DNA of 64,000 bases from Paucimonas sp. (GTDB taxonomy: Bacteria > Pseudomonadota > Gammaproteobacteria > Pseudomonadales > Pseudomonadaceae), in contig JAIRVG010000031.1 in assembly GCA_031253995.1 (NCBI GenBank), positions 1 through 64,000 of the forward strand. Reading direction: 5' to 3'. Made by a program: the position numbers and the translations under genes. Position 1 is the stretch's first letter. The number at the start of each line of letters is the position of its first letter. Shown here in pieces: positions 52,916-61,826 of the stretch. Under the pieces are notes generated by a model. It was given only the letters and a program-made list of their open reading frames with translations. It made no database searches and had not been told where the DNA came from.

Positions 52916-53335
52916 ATGATTATTTGCGGGATTGAATTGAAGGGCAGTGAAGCCTTGTTGGCGGTTGCCGGTATGGACGCCGGGCAACCGGTGCATGTGG
53001 CGACGGCGGTCAAGAAGATTGGCATCGAGGATGACGAGGACGCGGCGCAGGTACGCGAGTTTGCGGCGCGGGTGCAGGCGTTTGTCAGCGAACATGGCAT
53101 CACCCATGTGGCGATCAAGAAGCGCAGCAAGAAAGGTGATTTCGCCGGTGGGCCGGTGACGTTCAAGCTGGAAGGGCTGCTGCAGTTGTTGCAAGGGTGC
53201 GAGGTGCTGCTGGTGTCGCCGCAGACGATTACGGCGCAGGGGAAGAAGCATGACCTGACGCCTCCGGCGGGGTTGAACAAGTATCAGCATGAGGCTTGGA
53301 AGAGTGCTTGTGCGGTGATGTTTGTGAGGCGCTGA
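52916..53335 (+). CDS. DUF3010 family protein
   Basis: From ATG 52916 the product is 139 residues, MIICGIELKGSEALLAVAGM..., a small RNase H-like-fold protein of the DUF3010 family; motifs include HVAIKKRSKKGDFAGGPVTF and a C-terminal NKYQHEAWKSACAVMF. An in-frame TTG at 52904 overlapping the previous stop would add four residues, but the ATG with an upstream GAGTGA is preferred. Function unknown. It is convergent with the PAAR gene. Confidence 0.8.
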   Translation: MIICGIELKGSEALLAVAGMDAGQPVHVATAVKKIGIEDDEDAAQVREFAARVQAFVSEHGITHVAIKKRSKKGDFAGGPVTFKLEGLLQLLQGCEVLLVSPQTITAQGKKHDLTPPAGLNKYQHEAWKSACAVMFVRR

Positions 53336-53401
53336 AACAGGTCAATCCAGCAGCCAGTCGGGGGCCCGTTCGACCAACTCGCTTGCCAGCACCAGGCACT
53401 G

Positions 53402-53662
53402 TCAGCCCCAATTGATGCCTTTCTGCGAAGCTGTCAGGCGGGCCCCGCAAGACGCAGTATCACCATCACGCGCAGGAGTTTTGCCATTGGCTCGCATCCC
53501 GCCTCCTGATGCCTGAATGGCGACCTTCCCGTGCACAGGGCAGTCAAACGAATCACCATGCCCCGCTACCGCGATTCCATTGACGGTGAACCCAGTAGTT
53601 GCACTCTGCACAGTGCCGCCATGGCTGCTGGTGTCACCCAAAACGATGAAGGGAAGGTTCAT
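53402..53662 (-). CDS. PAAR-domain protein (T6SS spike tip)
   Basis: The 86-residue protein is a stand-alone PAAR: MNLPFIVLGDTSSHGGTVQS, then GHGDSFDCPVHGKVAIQASG and GDTASCGARL, supplying His/Cys zinc ligands of the cone. PAAR proteins cap VgrG trimers and connect effectors to the type VI needle. Its start overlaps the stop of the DUF6708 gene by four bases. It is the most distal gene of the T6SS effector operon seen here. Confidence 0.9.
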   Translation of the reverse strand: MNLPFIVLGDTSSHGGTVQSATTGFTVNGIAVAGHGDSFDCPVHGKVAIQASGGGMRANGKTPARDGDTASCGARLTASQKGINWG

Positions 53663-54807
53663 TTCGACTCCTGATGTTGAGTATCCGGCTCAATTTCATC
53701 CAACTGCGCATCGACCGGAAGCAACTTGCGCGCACGTCTCGATTTCTTCTCTTTGGGCTCGACCTTGGGCAATGGCGGCCAGTCAGCTGCGGTGGATAGC
53801 GGTGGAACAGGCTTTCCGGGCAGGCCGGCTTCGCGAATGATCCGCGGCCAGCGAGGCTCCCAGCACAGCAGCAGCGATATCCAGTGACCTAGGGAATGTA
53901 ATGCCAAAGCTGGAGAAGCCAGCGCCACAATGCAGGCGACCTGCCAATGCAACCCGGCGCGCCACAAAGGTTTGAAAAAGCTCAAGGAAGCCATTACCGA
54001 CAACCAAGGCCATGGCACCTTGCCGAGCAATTTCTTCGGTGCAGGAACCGATTGCGGGCCTTCCTCCATATAGCGGCGAATGAACTCCCACAGGTTGACG
54101 ATATCGCTGGTGCCATCGGCGCGTTTACCGACGAAAGCGATGTGAAGATGGGGAAGGTCGGGCATTTTTGGTTCCCAGAACAGGATCAATTTCCTGCCGG
54201 CATTCGAACCTTCGTCGCCTCCCACCGCTGCATCGACAGTTACTTGCTCCCAGTCCAGTACGGTAATACCGCCTGCGAATCGGGGGCGGTGTAAATAAAC
54301 CTGACGCGTGATTCGATTAAAGCGAATCATCATTCGTCGCTGTACAAAAACTTCAAGTCTAAAAAGTATTCGCGCATATCGGAATACTAAGTAAAACGCC
54401 AGAGTTGCAAGAAGAGCAATAAACATACCTGATGCAAAATCACTTGCCGTGGCTGGAATTGTCAGCGTTGGGTGACGTCCGGTAAACCAAACCGAGTTTG
54501 CCAAGATAGCAAAGCAGGAAATTTCAAATAGAGAATATGCAATCGCAAGAAAAACACATGCAACTACCCCGCGACGTTCCTGTGACTCTCCCGCTGCAAC
54601 ATCCATGAACGTGTCATTGAAGGAATAAATTGAACCCTCTGCTTTTGGGACTTCACTAACCCGATCTTTGATTCCTGGCAAGCTATCTTCGTGCTTATAT
54701 CTGCCCGCTCGCTTAGCACGCATGTATTTTTTCTGCTTCTCCTGCCAATTAACGCTTTCAAAAGGAGAGGTTTGTATATGCCAAAGCATCCATTCCAGCC
54801 AATACAT
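53659..54807 (-). CDS. DUF6708 membrane protein A (T6SS-associated)
   Basis: The 382-residue protein MYWLEWMLWHIQTSPFESVN... has membrane helices at about 88-108 and 128-150 (VACVFLAIAYSLFEISCFAI, GMFIALLATLAFYLVFRYAR) and another pair at about 270-320, with a basic, Pro/Lys-rich tail. It resembles DUF6708 proteins next to VgrG/PAAR effectors. Its C-terminal ~200 residues are nearly identical to the neighbour at 54929, while the N-terminal half differs and is AT-rich. It may be an immunity protein to the pore-type toxin upstream or an effector adaptor (inference). The start uses the AGGAGG inside the PAAR-stub end. Confidence 0.75.
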   Translation of the reverse strand: MYWLEWMLWHIQTSPFESVNWQEKQKKYMRAKRAGRYKHEDSLPGIKDRVSEVPKAEGSIYSFNDTFMDVAAGESQERRGVVACVFLAIAYSLFEISCFAILANSVWFTGRHPTLTIPATASDFASGMFIALLATLAFYLVFRYARILFRLEVFVQRRMMIRFNRITRQVYLHRPRFAGGITVLDWEQVTVDAAVGGDEGSNAGRKLILFWEPKMPDLPHLHIAFVGKRADGTSDIVNLWEFIRRYMEEGPQSVPAPKKLLGKVPWPWLSVMASLSFFKPLWRAGLHWQVACIVALASPALALHSLGHWISLLLCWEPRWPRIIREAGLPGKPVPPLSTAADWPPLPKVEPKEKKSRRARKLLPVDAQLDEIEPDTQHQESK

Positions 54808-54812
54808 TCAGC

Positions 54813-54932
54813 TCACCTCCTATAGCGCTTAACAAAGCTTGCAACTTCATTGGCCGTACACCCGGAAATTGCGCTCTGCACCGGGCCACCACGATTACTG
54901 GTGTCGCCCTGCACAATGAAGGGACGACTCAT
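54813..54932 (-). pseudogene. Truncated PAAR gene (39-codon stub)
   Basis: On the minus strand the ATG at 54932 opens MSRPFIVQGDTSNRGGPVQS followed by AISGCTANEV, clearly homologous to the first ~30 residues of the intact PAAR at 53402-53662 (which reads LPFIVLGDTSSHGGTVQSAT). It then runs out of homology into VASFVKRYRR and a stop, having lost the rest of the PAAR cone. It overlaps the upstream DUF6708 gene by four bases as the intact PAAR does, and its final codons AGG-AGG form the ribosome-binding site of the next gene. Confidence 0.85.
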
Positions 54933-56107
54933 TTCGACTCCTGACTTTGAGTATTCGAATCAACTTCTGAGTTGATCCCTGGAACGGCCTGAGGCTCTTT
55001 TTCAGCTAACTGCGCATCGGCCGGCCGTGACTTGCGTGGACGTCTCGGTTTCTTCTCTTTGGGCTCCACCTTGGGCAGTGGCGGCCAGTCAGCAGCAGTG
55101 GATAACGGTGGAACAGGCTTTCCGGGCAGGCCGGCTTCGCGAATGATCCGCGGCCACCGAGGCTCCCAGCACAGGAGCAGCGACATCCAGTGACCTAAGG
55201 AATGCAATGCCAAGGCTGGAGAAGCCAGCGCCACAATACATGCGACCTGCCAACGCAGTCCTGCGCGCCACAATGGTTTGAAGAAACTCAAGGAAGCCAT
55301 TACCGACAACCAGGGCCATGGCACCTTGCCGAGCAATTTCTTCGGTGCAGGAACCGATTCCGGGCCTTCCTCCATGTAGCGGCGAATGAACTCCCACAGG
55401 TTGACAATATCGCTGGTGCCATCGGCGCGTTTACCGACGAATACGATGTGAAGATGGGGAAGGTCGGGCATGCTTGGGCCCCACAAAAGGATGAGTTTTC
55501 TGCCTGTATTGGCCGACTCCTCCTCCCCCACTACCGCTTCGGCAGATACCTTTTCCCAATCAAGAACAGTTAAACCACCAGCAAACCTAGGGCGATGTAG
55601 ATAAACTTGTCGCGTGCATCTATTGAATCGAATCAACATCCGGCGCTGAACAAAATTCTCAAGCCTTATAAAAATACGCGCATACCTAAACACGACATAA
55701 GAAAACACGCCCAACAGAGTTACTATAAATACCCCAAATACGAAATCCCCCATTGTTGCTGGAGTTTTCAACGCGGAGTGAACCCCCGTAAACCAAACTG
55801 CATTCACAAAAATTGCGAACCCAGAAACCTTAAATATAAAGTAAGCGATTCCAAGACTTATGTAGGTTATAACTCCGCGACGCTCCTGTGACTCCCCCGC
55901 ACCAACATCGATATATCTTTCATTAATTTCATAAAGTGACCCCTCCGCAGATGGAGTCTCGCTTACTTTTTCAGAAATCCCGCGGGAATTTCCCCTCCCC
56001 GTCCCTGCTCGATCGGCATTTTCAATTTTTCTCAGTTTCGCCTGCCATTGAGCGTGTTCACGAGGTGACGTTTGAATATACCAAATCATCCATTCGAGCC
56101 AGTACAT
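54929..56107 (-). CDS. DUF6708 membrane protein B (paralogue)
   Basis: The 392-residue paralogue MYWLEWMIWYIQTSPREHAQ... has the same layout as protein A: two N-terminal membrane helices, a soluble middle (VFVGKRADGTSDIVNLWEFI), two C-terminal helices (WLSVMASLSFFKPLWRAGL) and a charged tail. The N-terminal half is clearly diverged and AT-rich, the C-terminal half almost identical to A, suggesting duplication followed by gene conversion. The start ATG follows directly on the stop of the toxin gene (TGA-ATG), so it is coupled to toxin translation. Confidence 0.75.
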   Translation of the reverse strand: MYWLEWMIWYIQTSPREHAQWQAKLRKIENADRAGTGRGNSRGISEKVSETPSAEGSLYEINERYIDVGAGESQERRGVITYISLGIAYFIFKVSGFAIFVNAVWFTGVHSALKTPATMGDFVFGVFIVTLLGVFSYVVFRYARIFIRLENFVQRRMLIRFNRCTRQVYLHRPRFAGGLTVLDWEKVSAEAVVGEEESANTGRKLILLWGPSMPDLPHLHIVFVGKRADGTSDIVNLWEFIRRYMEEGPESVPAPKKLLGKVPWPWLSVMASLSFFKPLWRAGLRWQVACIVALASPALALHSLGHWMSLLLCWEPRWPRIIREAGLPGKPVPPLSTAADWPPLPKVEPKEKKPRRPRKSRPADAQLAEKEPQAVPGINSEVDSNTQSQESK

Positions 56108-58729
56108 TCAGGTCAACGCCCCCAATGCCTCATATAGCTTCCTCAGCTCTGTTTCCTGATTTCTAAAGGGTTTCAATAGCGCCTCTCCCCCCCATTCCTT
56201 GAAACAGCTATGCCAACACCACTCTTCCATCTCATCAGGATATAAATATATCATCGCCAAACTTAATCCAACTGTGATTAGGCTACCTACACCAATCATC
56301 CTCAAAATTACCGGCATGTATCCGGAGCTGGCTAGCCCCTCTACCACAGCGATGGCTTTCAAACTGCTGCCCTGCCCAAACATGAAACGCAACAATGGCC
56401 CGACAAATGAAATTGATGCTACACCTGCAAGCGCCGAAATACCGAACGATAGGCCCCCTCGCAAAAAGTACGCGCCACTGAGAACGCTATAATTCTTTTT
56501 ATAAGCATCAAGTCCATCTCTAATATCCATATAAGCAAGCATGCCAGCACCAACACTTGCCAAACTCCCTCCCACCAACCGCAATCCACCCAACGCAACT
56601 GCAGCCCCCCGGCCAATAACGCCCGTAGGCTTATACTTTTCCGCAACCAACTCCACCGCCCGCGCCGCCAACTCGGCTCCCGCAGCAATCGTAATCAGCG
56701 AGGCGGCCAGGAACTCCAGATACTCCTTGTCCCCCTCATCCATTTTAGAAAACTTGACACCGAGAATGATGCCTTCGAGCAATGCCAACAGCACACCACC
56801 ACGGAACTGGGCGAACTCTCCCCTCCCGCCGCTCTGGAATTCCCGCAGCAGGGCGTCGCGCATCCGGCCCATATGGGCATTCACCTGTCCCGACACTCGA
56901 TTAGGATTAGCCGTCACTCCAGCCAGCGCCAACTCGCGCAACCGGATTCGGGTCGTCACCTCCCCCAACCCCGCGTGAATAAAACCAAGCATCGGGCTCA
57001 GTAGCCGGCGGTCCACCGCATTCGCCGGTAGCAGTCTCAAGAGGTATTGGTTAAGAGAAGCGAACAGCGAGAGTTCGAGAGGGTTTCGCCGCAGGTCGAA
57101 CCAGTGGTGGGCTTGACCAACCACTGCCATCTGCACCGCCGCATCCGCCTTGCCCAACAGATCGGCGACCTTCTGGAACCAACCACTGGCGCTCTCCAGT
57201 TCCGCGGCGAGGTTATCGGCGGTCAGGTCGTTGGCCTTGCCTTTCGCAGCGGCGAACGCTGCGCGGGTTTCCCTCGCGATCCCGGCGTTGTTGCGGGTCA
57301 AGGCACGCCAGGCCAGGTTGCCCTTGGAGATGTCTGTGTCCGACCACCACGACGCCAGCTTCGCCGCGCCCTTGCTACTTGCATTCATGCCGAGCACACA
57401 CAGGGCGACCTGACCGGCAAATGCGTGCCCCCAGACCGGATCATTGCTGTCGTAGACGTCGAACGCCCGCTCCAGCATCTCGCTTTCCAGCCAGGTGATA
57501 TGGTCGTCCGCGCGCCTGTCCATTTCCTCCTGGGCCAAACGATCCTGCCTGGCGAAGTCTGCCTGGACTTGCTCCTTGGCCTTCCAGTCGAGCATTTTCT
57601 CGTACTTGTCGAAGACGAATTCCTTCTCGGACTCGGCCCGGCTTCGTACTTGCTCTGGGTCGTACTCTGCGCTTTGCTCGTCCAGCGTTCCAAGGGTGGC
57701 CCCAAAACGGGAGTTCATCAGGTGCTGGGTCTTGTCGGCCCTGAGCTTGTCTGCGGCCTTTTCGACAGCCTTCTCCACATACCCCAGTTGCATGGCGTTC
57801 TTCACATCGTCCAGCGCCTCGGCCACCGCATAGCGGCGCTCATTGCTGATGCCGTGCTCATCTTCGGTCTTCAGCCAGGGCAACATTACTTCGATGGAAT
57901 CATTGCGCCACGCATTCAGCTCCTGAACGATGCCGATCGGGTCATCGAGGACCACCGCAACACCCCGCCCCTCCATCAGGCTGTCGAGAGCATTGCGGTA
58001 GACGGTGTCCATGTCCCTTGGGCTGTCCCCGGGGGCAATTGCGCTGCGAAACGGAGGGAATGCCTGTTTCTCCAGCAGCGCCTTGGCGGCGGCGTCGTCG
58101 CCAGCCCGAAACTCCGCAACGACACTTTCCACCTGCGACGGCGTCACCGCGTCCGGGAAGATGCCGCAGCTATTGGCCAAGGTACGCAGGTCGAACTTCT
58201 GCAGGCTCTCCCGGTCAAGGTTCACCTCCAGATAGCGGTCCAGCATGTCGCGACTGAGCGGGTCCGGAGTGAAAAGCAGCCGGGCTTCATCCACGTCTTC
58301 GGGGTCACCCACAGTCAGCGTCCATCCCCCCAACGCTGCCACACCACTTACCGGCAAGCCTGGTTCGTAGGGGAGGACTGGCTGCAATAAGCCCGTGTCG
58401 TGTACCCGATAAGCGGATTCGCACGAGTACTTCCTGCCCATGCGCTTGATCAGCACATACAGGTAACCCTCACGCAGGCTGCGCACGGCATAGCGGCCAT
58501 GGGTGAGGGGGATGGTCAGTTTCTTGCCCAGATGAGCGGGAAGCGCAGGCGCCAGGCGCTCGACAAGGCTGCGGTCCTGTCCGGATACCACGCCGTAGCG
58601 AAGCGGCAGGATGACCAGGCTGCGCTTGCAACTGACACAGGGGCTGGCAGGCTCGTCGCTGCGCGTTCGGTTGGCCGCTTCGCGGCTGAGGTTGAGGATT
58701 TCGCTCAAGGAGCGCGAGGAATTGGACAT
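56108..58729 (-). CDS. T6SS effector, VasX/BTH_I2691-like membrane-active toxin
   Basis: From ATG 58729 the product is 873 residues. The N-terminus has CVSCKRSLVILPLRYGVVSG (about residues 31-50), the signature of VasX/BTH_I2691-type effectors, then a long helical region, with coiled-coil stretches around 330-430. The C-terminal third has several hydrophobic helices (GGVLLALLEGIILGVKF, YLEFLAASLITIAAGAELAA, IGVGSLITVGLSLAMIYLYP), fitting a pore-forming domain acting on the target inner membrane. Base composition becomes clearly AT-rich over the last ~550 bases. It follows the DUF4123 chaperone gene by 22 bases. The frame is open 68 codons upstream but this overlaps the DUF4123 gene. Confidence 0.82.
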   Translation of the reverse strand: MSNSSRSLSEILNLSREAANRTRSDEPASPCVSCKRSLVILPLRYGVVSGQDRSLVERLAPALPAHLGKKLTIPLTHGRYAVRSLREGYLYVLIKRMGRKYSCESAYRVHDTGLLQPVLPYEPGLPVSGVAALGGWTLTVGDPEDVDEARLLFTPDPLSRDMLDRYLEVNLDRESLQKFDLRTLANSCGIFPDAVTPSQVESVVAEFRAGDDAAAKALLEKQAFPPFRSAIAPGDSPRDMDTVYRNALDSLMEGRGVAVVLDDPIGIVQELNAWRNDSIEVMLPWLKTEDEHGISNERRYAVAEALDDVKNAMQLGYVEKAVEKAADKLRADKTQHLMNSRFGATLGTLDEQSAEYDPEQVRSRAESEKEFVFDKYEKMLDWKAKEQVQADFARQDRLAQEEMDRRADDHITWLESEMLERAFDVYDSNDPVWGHAFAGQVALCVLGMNASSKGAAKLASWWSDTDISKGNLAWRALTRNNAGIARETRAAFAAAKGKANDLTADNLAAELESASGWFQKVADLLGKADAAVQMAVVGQAHHWFDLRRNPLELSLFASLNQYLLRLLPANAVDRRLLSPMLGFIHAGLGEVTTRIRLRELALAGVTANPNRVSGQVNAHMGRMRDALLREFQSGGRGEFAQFRGGVLLALLEGIILGVKFSKMDEGDKEYLEFLAASLITIAAGAELAARAVELVAEKYKPTGVIGRGAAVALGGLRLVGGSLASVGAGMLAYMDIRDGLDAYKKNYSVLSGAYFLRGGLSFGISALAGVASISFVGPLLRFMFGQGSSLKAIAVVEGLASSGYMPVILRMIGVGSLITVGLSLAMIYLYPDEMEEWCWHSCFKEWGGEALLKPFRNQETELRKLYEALGALT

Positions 58730-58751
58730 GTAGATTTGTCTCCTTATGGAG

Positions 58752-59627
58752 CTAGGCTTGCCGACGGCAAGCAGCGGAATACAGGTCGCCCAGACCACCC
58801 TCACCTGCGACTGCGGCACGCATGGCCGTGAGCCAGCCATGGTCGGCCGCAAGATTCGCCGCTCCTTGAGCCAGGGAAAGGTAAACGTAGTCGTGGAGAT
58901 CATCGTGGGTGGACAGACCGGCTTTGCGCGCATTGCTCACAAGGATTTCTATGCGGGCCAGACGTACGCCACGGCAGGCGGTGTCGAACAGCTCCGGGGC
59001 CTGCGCCTCCAGCGATTGCAATAGGCGGTGCGGCAGGGCGTCACCTGTAAGTCCCCGCCATAAAGCCTGATCGACCATCAGCGGCGACAATGACGTGGCA
59101 GTGGAATCACCCGGCCCGGGAACCTTGCCCCAGCGAAGCACCTTGGCATCACCTTTCGGAACCCACCACGAGGTGACAGGCCCAATGAACGCTCGCCACC
59201 ATTGTTGCGGCGCTTCCTGATACAGCACCGGCAATACCAAGGGGTCGTAGTAACGCAACAGGTACGCCGCACCGTCCGGACCGCGAGCAACGTTAGCGCG
59301 GGCAAAGTGCTCGGCAAGGCGCTCGGGAGCGACGGTGCTGACAATCCACCCGTGGAGCGCGTTACGCAAATTGCCGAGGAAAGCTCCGAGCAGCTTGTTG
59401 TGTCCTTTACTGTCGGCTGACGATGCACCCAACAGCACGGGGCTGTAAGGATGCAAAGCACTCCAGGCCGGATCTCGCAGCAACGGAAAGGTATTCCCTG
59501 CAAAGCGTTCACGCACTGCGTTACGCAACTCTTCGTCGAGCCCGGCCATGTCGCATACGGCTACCAAATGCGCTCGTGGCCCAATCTCAGCGAGTTGGTC
59601 CTGAATCTGCTCTTCCAATGAGTTCAT
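58752..59627 (-). CDS. DUF4123 effector chaperone/adaptor
   Basis: From ATG 59627 the 291-residue protein MNSLEEQIQDQLAEIGPRAH... has a DUF4123 domain at about 15-140 (HLVAVCDMAGLDEELRNAV, SPVLLGASSADSKGH). DUF4123 (Tap/TEC) proteins load effectors onto the VgrG-PAAR spike and are encoded between vgrG and the toxin, as here. It overlaps the vgrG stop by four bases. Confidence 0.88.
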   Translation of the reverse strand: MNSLEEQIQDQLAEIGPRAHLVAVCDMAGLDEELRNAVRERFAGNTFPLLRDPAWSALHPYSPVLLGASSADSKGHNKLLGAFLGNLRNALHGWIVSTVAPERLAEHFARANVARGPDGAAYLLRYYDPLVLPVLYQEAPQQWWRAFIGPVTSWWVPKGDAKVLRWGKVPGPGDSTATSLSPLMVDQALWRGLTGDALPHRLLQSLEAQAPELFDTACRGVRLARIEILVSNARKAGLSTHDDLHDYVYLSLAQGAANLAADHGWLTAMRAAVAGEGGLGDLYSAACRRQA

Positions 59628-61729
59628 AGTTTCACCAATGCTTGATGCTCGGCGGATGCCTTCAACCAACAGCCAACGCAGATCGGCTCACCTTTATTCA
59701 GGACGCCAGTCAGGTCGTTCGGTGTGCCCCCGCCGGAATTGGCCAGGTCGATTGCACCAGCCTTGTAAACCACGGCAGCACCATTGAAACGAAGGCCAGC
59801 TGCATCGAGCGTGAGAACACCGCCCGGGGTACTCCAGCGAATCGAGTCCGCGGTGCATTCATAGGCTTTCGTGTGATTGCGAATGGCTTGTGCTGCCTGC
59901 AATTGGTGATGCCCCTGGATCGCCAGTTCGACATGACCGCCAACGGTGACACTGTGGTTAGCGGCAATCGTATCGACCCGACTGTTGCCGATTTCCTCGA
60001 CACGATCCTGGGTAATGGATATCTGCTGGGTTCGCTTGATGACCAATGTCTGATCATTGCCAACGGTGGTCAGTTGGTCATGAGCAATGTCCGAACGATC
60101 ATCATTGCCAATGGTGTCGTGGCGGTCGTGTCCGACCTTGAGAATTTCGTCGTGTTGGACCTGCTCGCTGCGGTCATTCCCGACAAGAGTGGTTTCGTCA
60201 TTCTTGACGACATTGTTCTGATCCCTCTGCGCATGGATGAACACCTCTTCCAGCCCAGCCTCATCCTCGAAGCGCAACTCGTTGAAGCCGTCGCCCTTGT
60301 GGGTCTGACTCTTGATGGTCATGCGCGTCTTGTTTGCGGGCAGTTCATAGGGCGGACGCTGTAGTGCCGTATAACACCTGCCCGTGATTATTGGCTGGTC
60401 AGGATCCGAGTTCTGGTAGCTGACAATGACGCCCTGACCGATGCGCGGGATCGCCATATGCCCCCACAGCGCCCCGGCGATGTTCTGTGAGACCTGGATC
60501 CAGCAGGAGCTGTGTTCGTCTTTCTTGGATTGGCGGTCCCAGGGGAAATGAACCTTCACCCGACCGTATTCATCGCAGTAGATTTCCTCGCCCGGCGGCC
60601 CGACCACCGTGGCCATCTGCGGGCCGTCGATGCGGGGTTTGGGCAGCGGCTCGGGGCGCCATTCGGCATTGTCCCGCACCAGCGTGGCGATGCAGTTGTA
60701 GTGGGTGCCGCTGTCGGCCCCGGCACTTTCCTCGGCCTGGCTGACGTACTGCTTGCCATGGTGCTCCAGGTGCACCGGGCGCCAGCCGCAGTTCATGTCG
60801 TCGCGGGGGTGGCCGATCAGGTCGAAGTACAGGCCGGGGACCAGCCGGGCATCGTCGCCCTCGGCAATGACCTGGCAGGCGTCACCGCGCAGGCCGAGCA
60901 GGCGGCTGCGGCTGAAGGCTTTACCGGTCTTGTCTCCCCGGTAGCGGCCGGGGTAGTCGTAGCGCTCGTAACTGTCCGCCTGGTGCTCGAGGTCCGTGGC
61001 CTTGTACTTGCTCTGCTCAGTGAATTTCGGGTTCTTGAAGCTGTAGTCGCGCTGGACCTGCTGGGCGCTGCGCACGTTTTCGCTGTAGGTGAAACGGTGT
61101 AGCGCCGGGCCCGGGCGGTCCGCGCCGGGCTTGGGGTTGTATTCCACCGGCGGGCCGGCCTGCTTGCCGAAGATCAACGGGAAGTCGCAGTGGATCAGGC
61201 GACAGCCTTCCTCGCTGTGCACGAAGCCGTAGAAAAAGCCCTCTTCGCGCATGATGCGCTCGACGAAGTGATAGTCGGTTTCGCCGGCCTGCACGCAGTA
61301 CTCGCGGACATAGCGGTCCTTGGCGGCCCGCAGTTCGTAGTCGAGGTGGAGGGCGTGCTTCTTCAACATCACCTTGGCAATGTCGGGCACGCTGAGGGTC
61401 TGGAAAATGCGCCAGTCCGAACACAGATTCAGGCGGGCCAGGCGAGGTTCGACGACCGCGCGGTAGCGGGTGCGGCGAAAGCCGGTTTCGCCCTGCTGGA
61501 AGGTGCTGATCGAGCCGTGGACGTAGCGCACGGCCTGGTCGCCCTGCCAGATCGTGAACAGCGCGGGACGGTCGAGGATCTCGCCGAACTTGACGGCGGG
61601 ATCGGTGCTGCTCAGGTCGACTTCGAGGCGGAAGGTTTCGGAAAGACCTTCGCTGAGATGGAATTCGACGACCTCGAATACACCGGTTGCTGCGGTGAAG
61701 GTGAAGCGCAGATCGGATTGGGCAGGCAT
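59624..61729 (-). CDS. vgrG: Type VI secretion spike protein VgrG
   Basis: The 701-residue protein has gp27/gp5-like domains: an N-terminal FTFTAATGVFEVVEFHLSEG region, the OB-fold with AGALWGHMAIPRIGQGVIVS, and a gp5 needle with repeated polar heptads (HDRHDTIGNDDRSDIAHDQL). The C-terminal extension after about 640 ends in GEPICVGCWLKASAEHQALV, a likely docking tail for the DUF4123/PAAR-effector. It is a trimeric puncturing device of the T6SS. It is 97 bases downstream of hcp, with a terminator-like hairpin between. Confidence 0.95.
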   Translation of the reverse strand: MPAQSDLRFTFTAATGVFEVVEFHLSEGLSETFRLEVDLSSTDPAVKFGEILDRPALFTIWQGDQAVRYVHGSISTFQQGETGFRRTRYRAVVEPRLARLNLCSDWRIFQTLSVPDIAKVMLKKHALHLDYELRAAKDRYVREYCVQAGETDYHFVERIMREEGFFYGFVHSEEGCRLIHCDFPLIFGKQAGPPVEYNPKPGADRPGPALHRFTYSENVRSAQQVQRDYSFKNPKFTEQSKYKATDLEHQADSYERYDYPGRYRGDKTGKAFSRSRLLGLRGDACQVIAEGDDARLVPGLYFDLIGHPRDDMNCGWRPVHLEHHGKQYVSQAEESAGADSGTHYNCIATLVRDNAEWRPEPLPKPRIDGPQMATVVGPPGEEIYCDEYGRVKVHFPWDRQSKKDEHSSCWIQVSQNIAGALWGHMAIPRIGQGVIVSYQNSDPDQPIITGRCYTALQRPPYELPANKTRMTIKSQTHKGDGFNELRFEDEAGLEEVFIHAQRDQNNVVKNDETTLVGNDRSEQVQHDEILKVGHDRHDTIGNDDRSDIAHDQLTTVGNDQTLVIKRTQQISITQDRVEEIGNSRVDTIAANHSVTVGGHVELAIQGHHQLQAAQAIRNHTKAYECTADSIRWSTPGGVLTLDAAGLRFNGAAVVYKAGAIDLANSGGGTPNDLTGVLNKGEPICVGCWLKASAEHQALVKL

Positions 61730-61784
61730 GAGAAATCCTTGTCAGCCCGCAAAGCGGGCCAATGATCCTTGTGCGAGTGAAACA

Positions 61785-61808
61785 GACCGGCGCATTACTG
61801 CGCCGGTC
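61785..61808 (-). terminator. Hairpin terminator/attenuator between hcp and vgrG
   Basis: GACCGGCGCA-TTAC-TGCGCCGGTC is a perfect 10-bp stem with four-base loop, 18 bases after the hcp stop on the minus strand, followed there by TGTTTC. A second short stem GCCCGC-AAA-GCGGGC lies at 61745-61759. They would let hcp be made in excess over vgrG. Confidence 0.7.
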
Positions 61809-61826
61809 CGCAGACAGGTCCGTTAA

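Noticed and set aside
55607..55891. AT-rich 94-codon plus-strand frame opposite DUF6708-B
   Set aside because: No ribosome-binding site and no domain; it reflects the unusual composition of the antisense gene.
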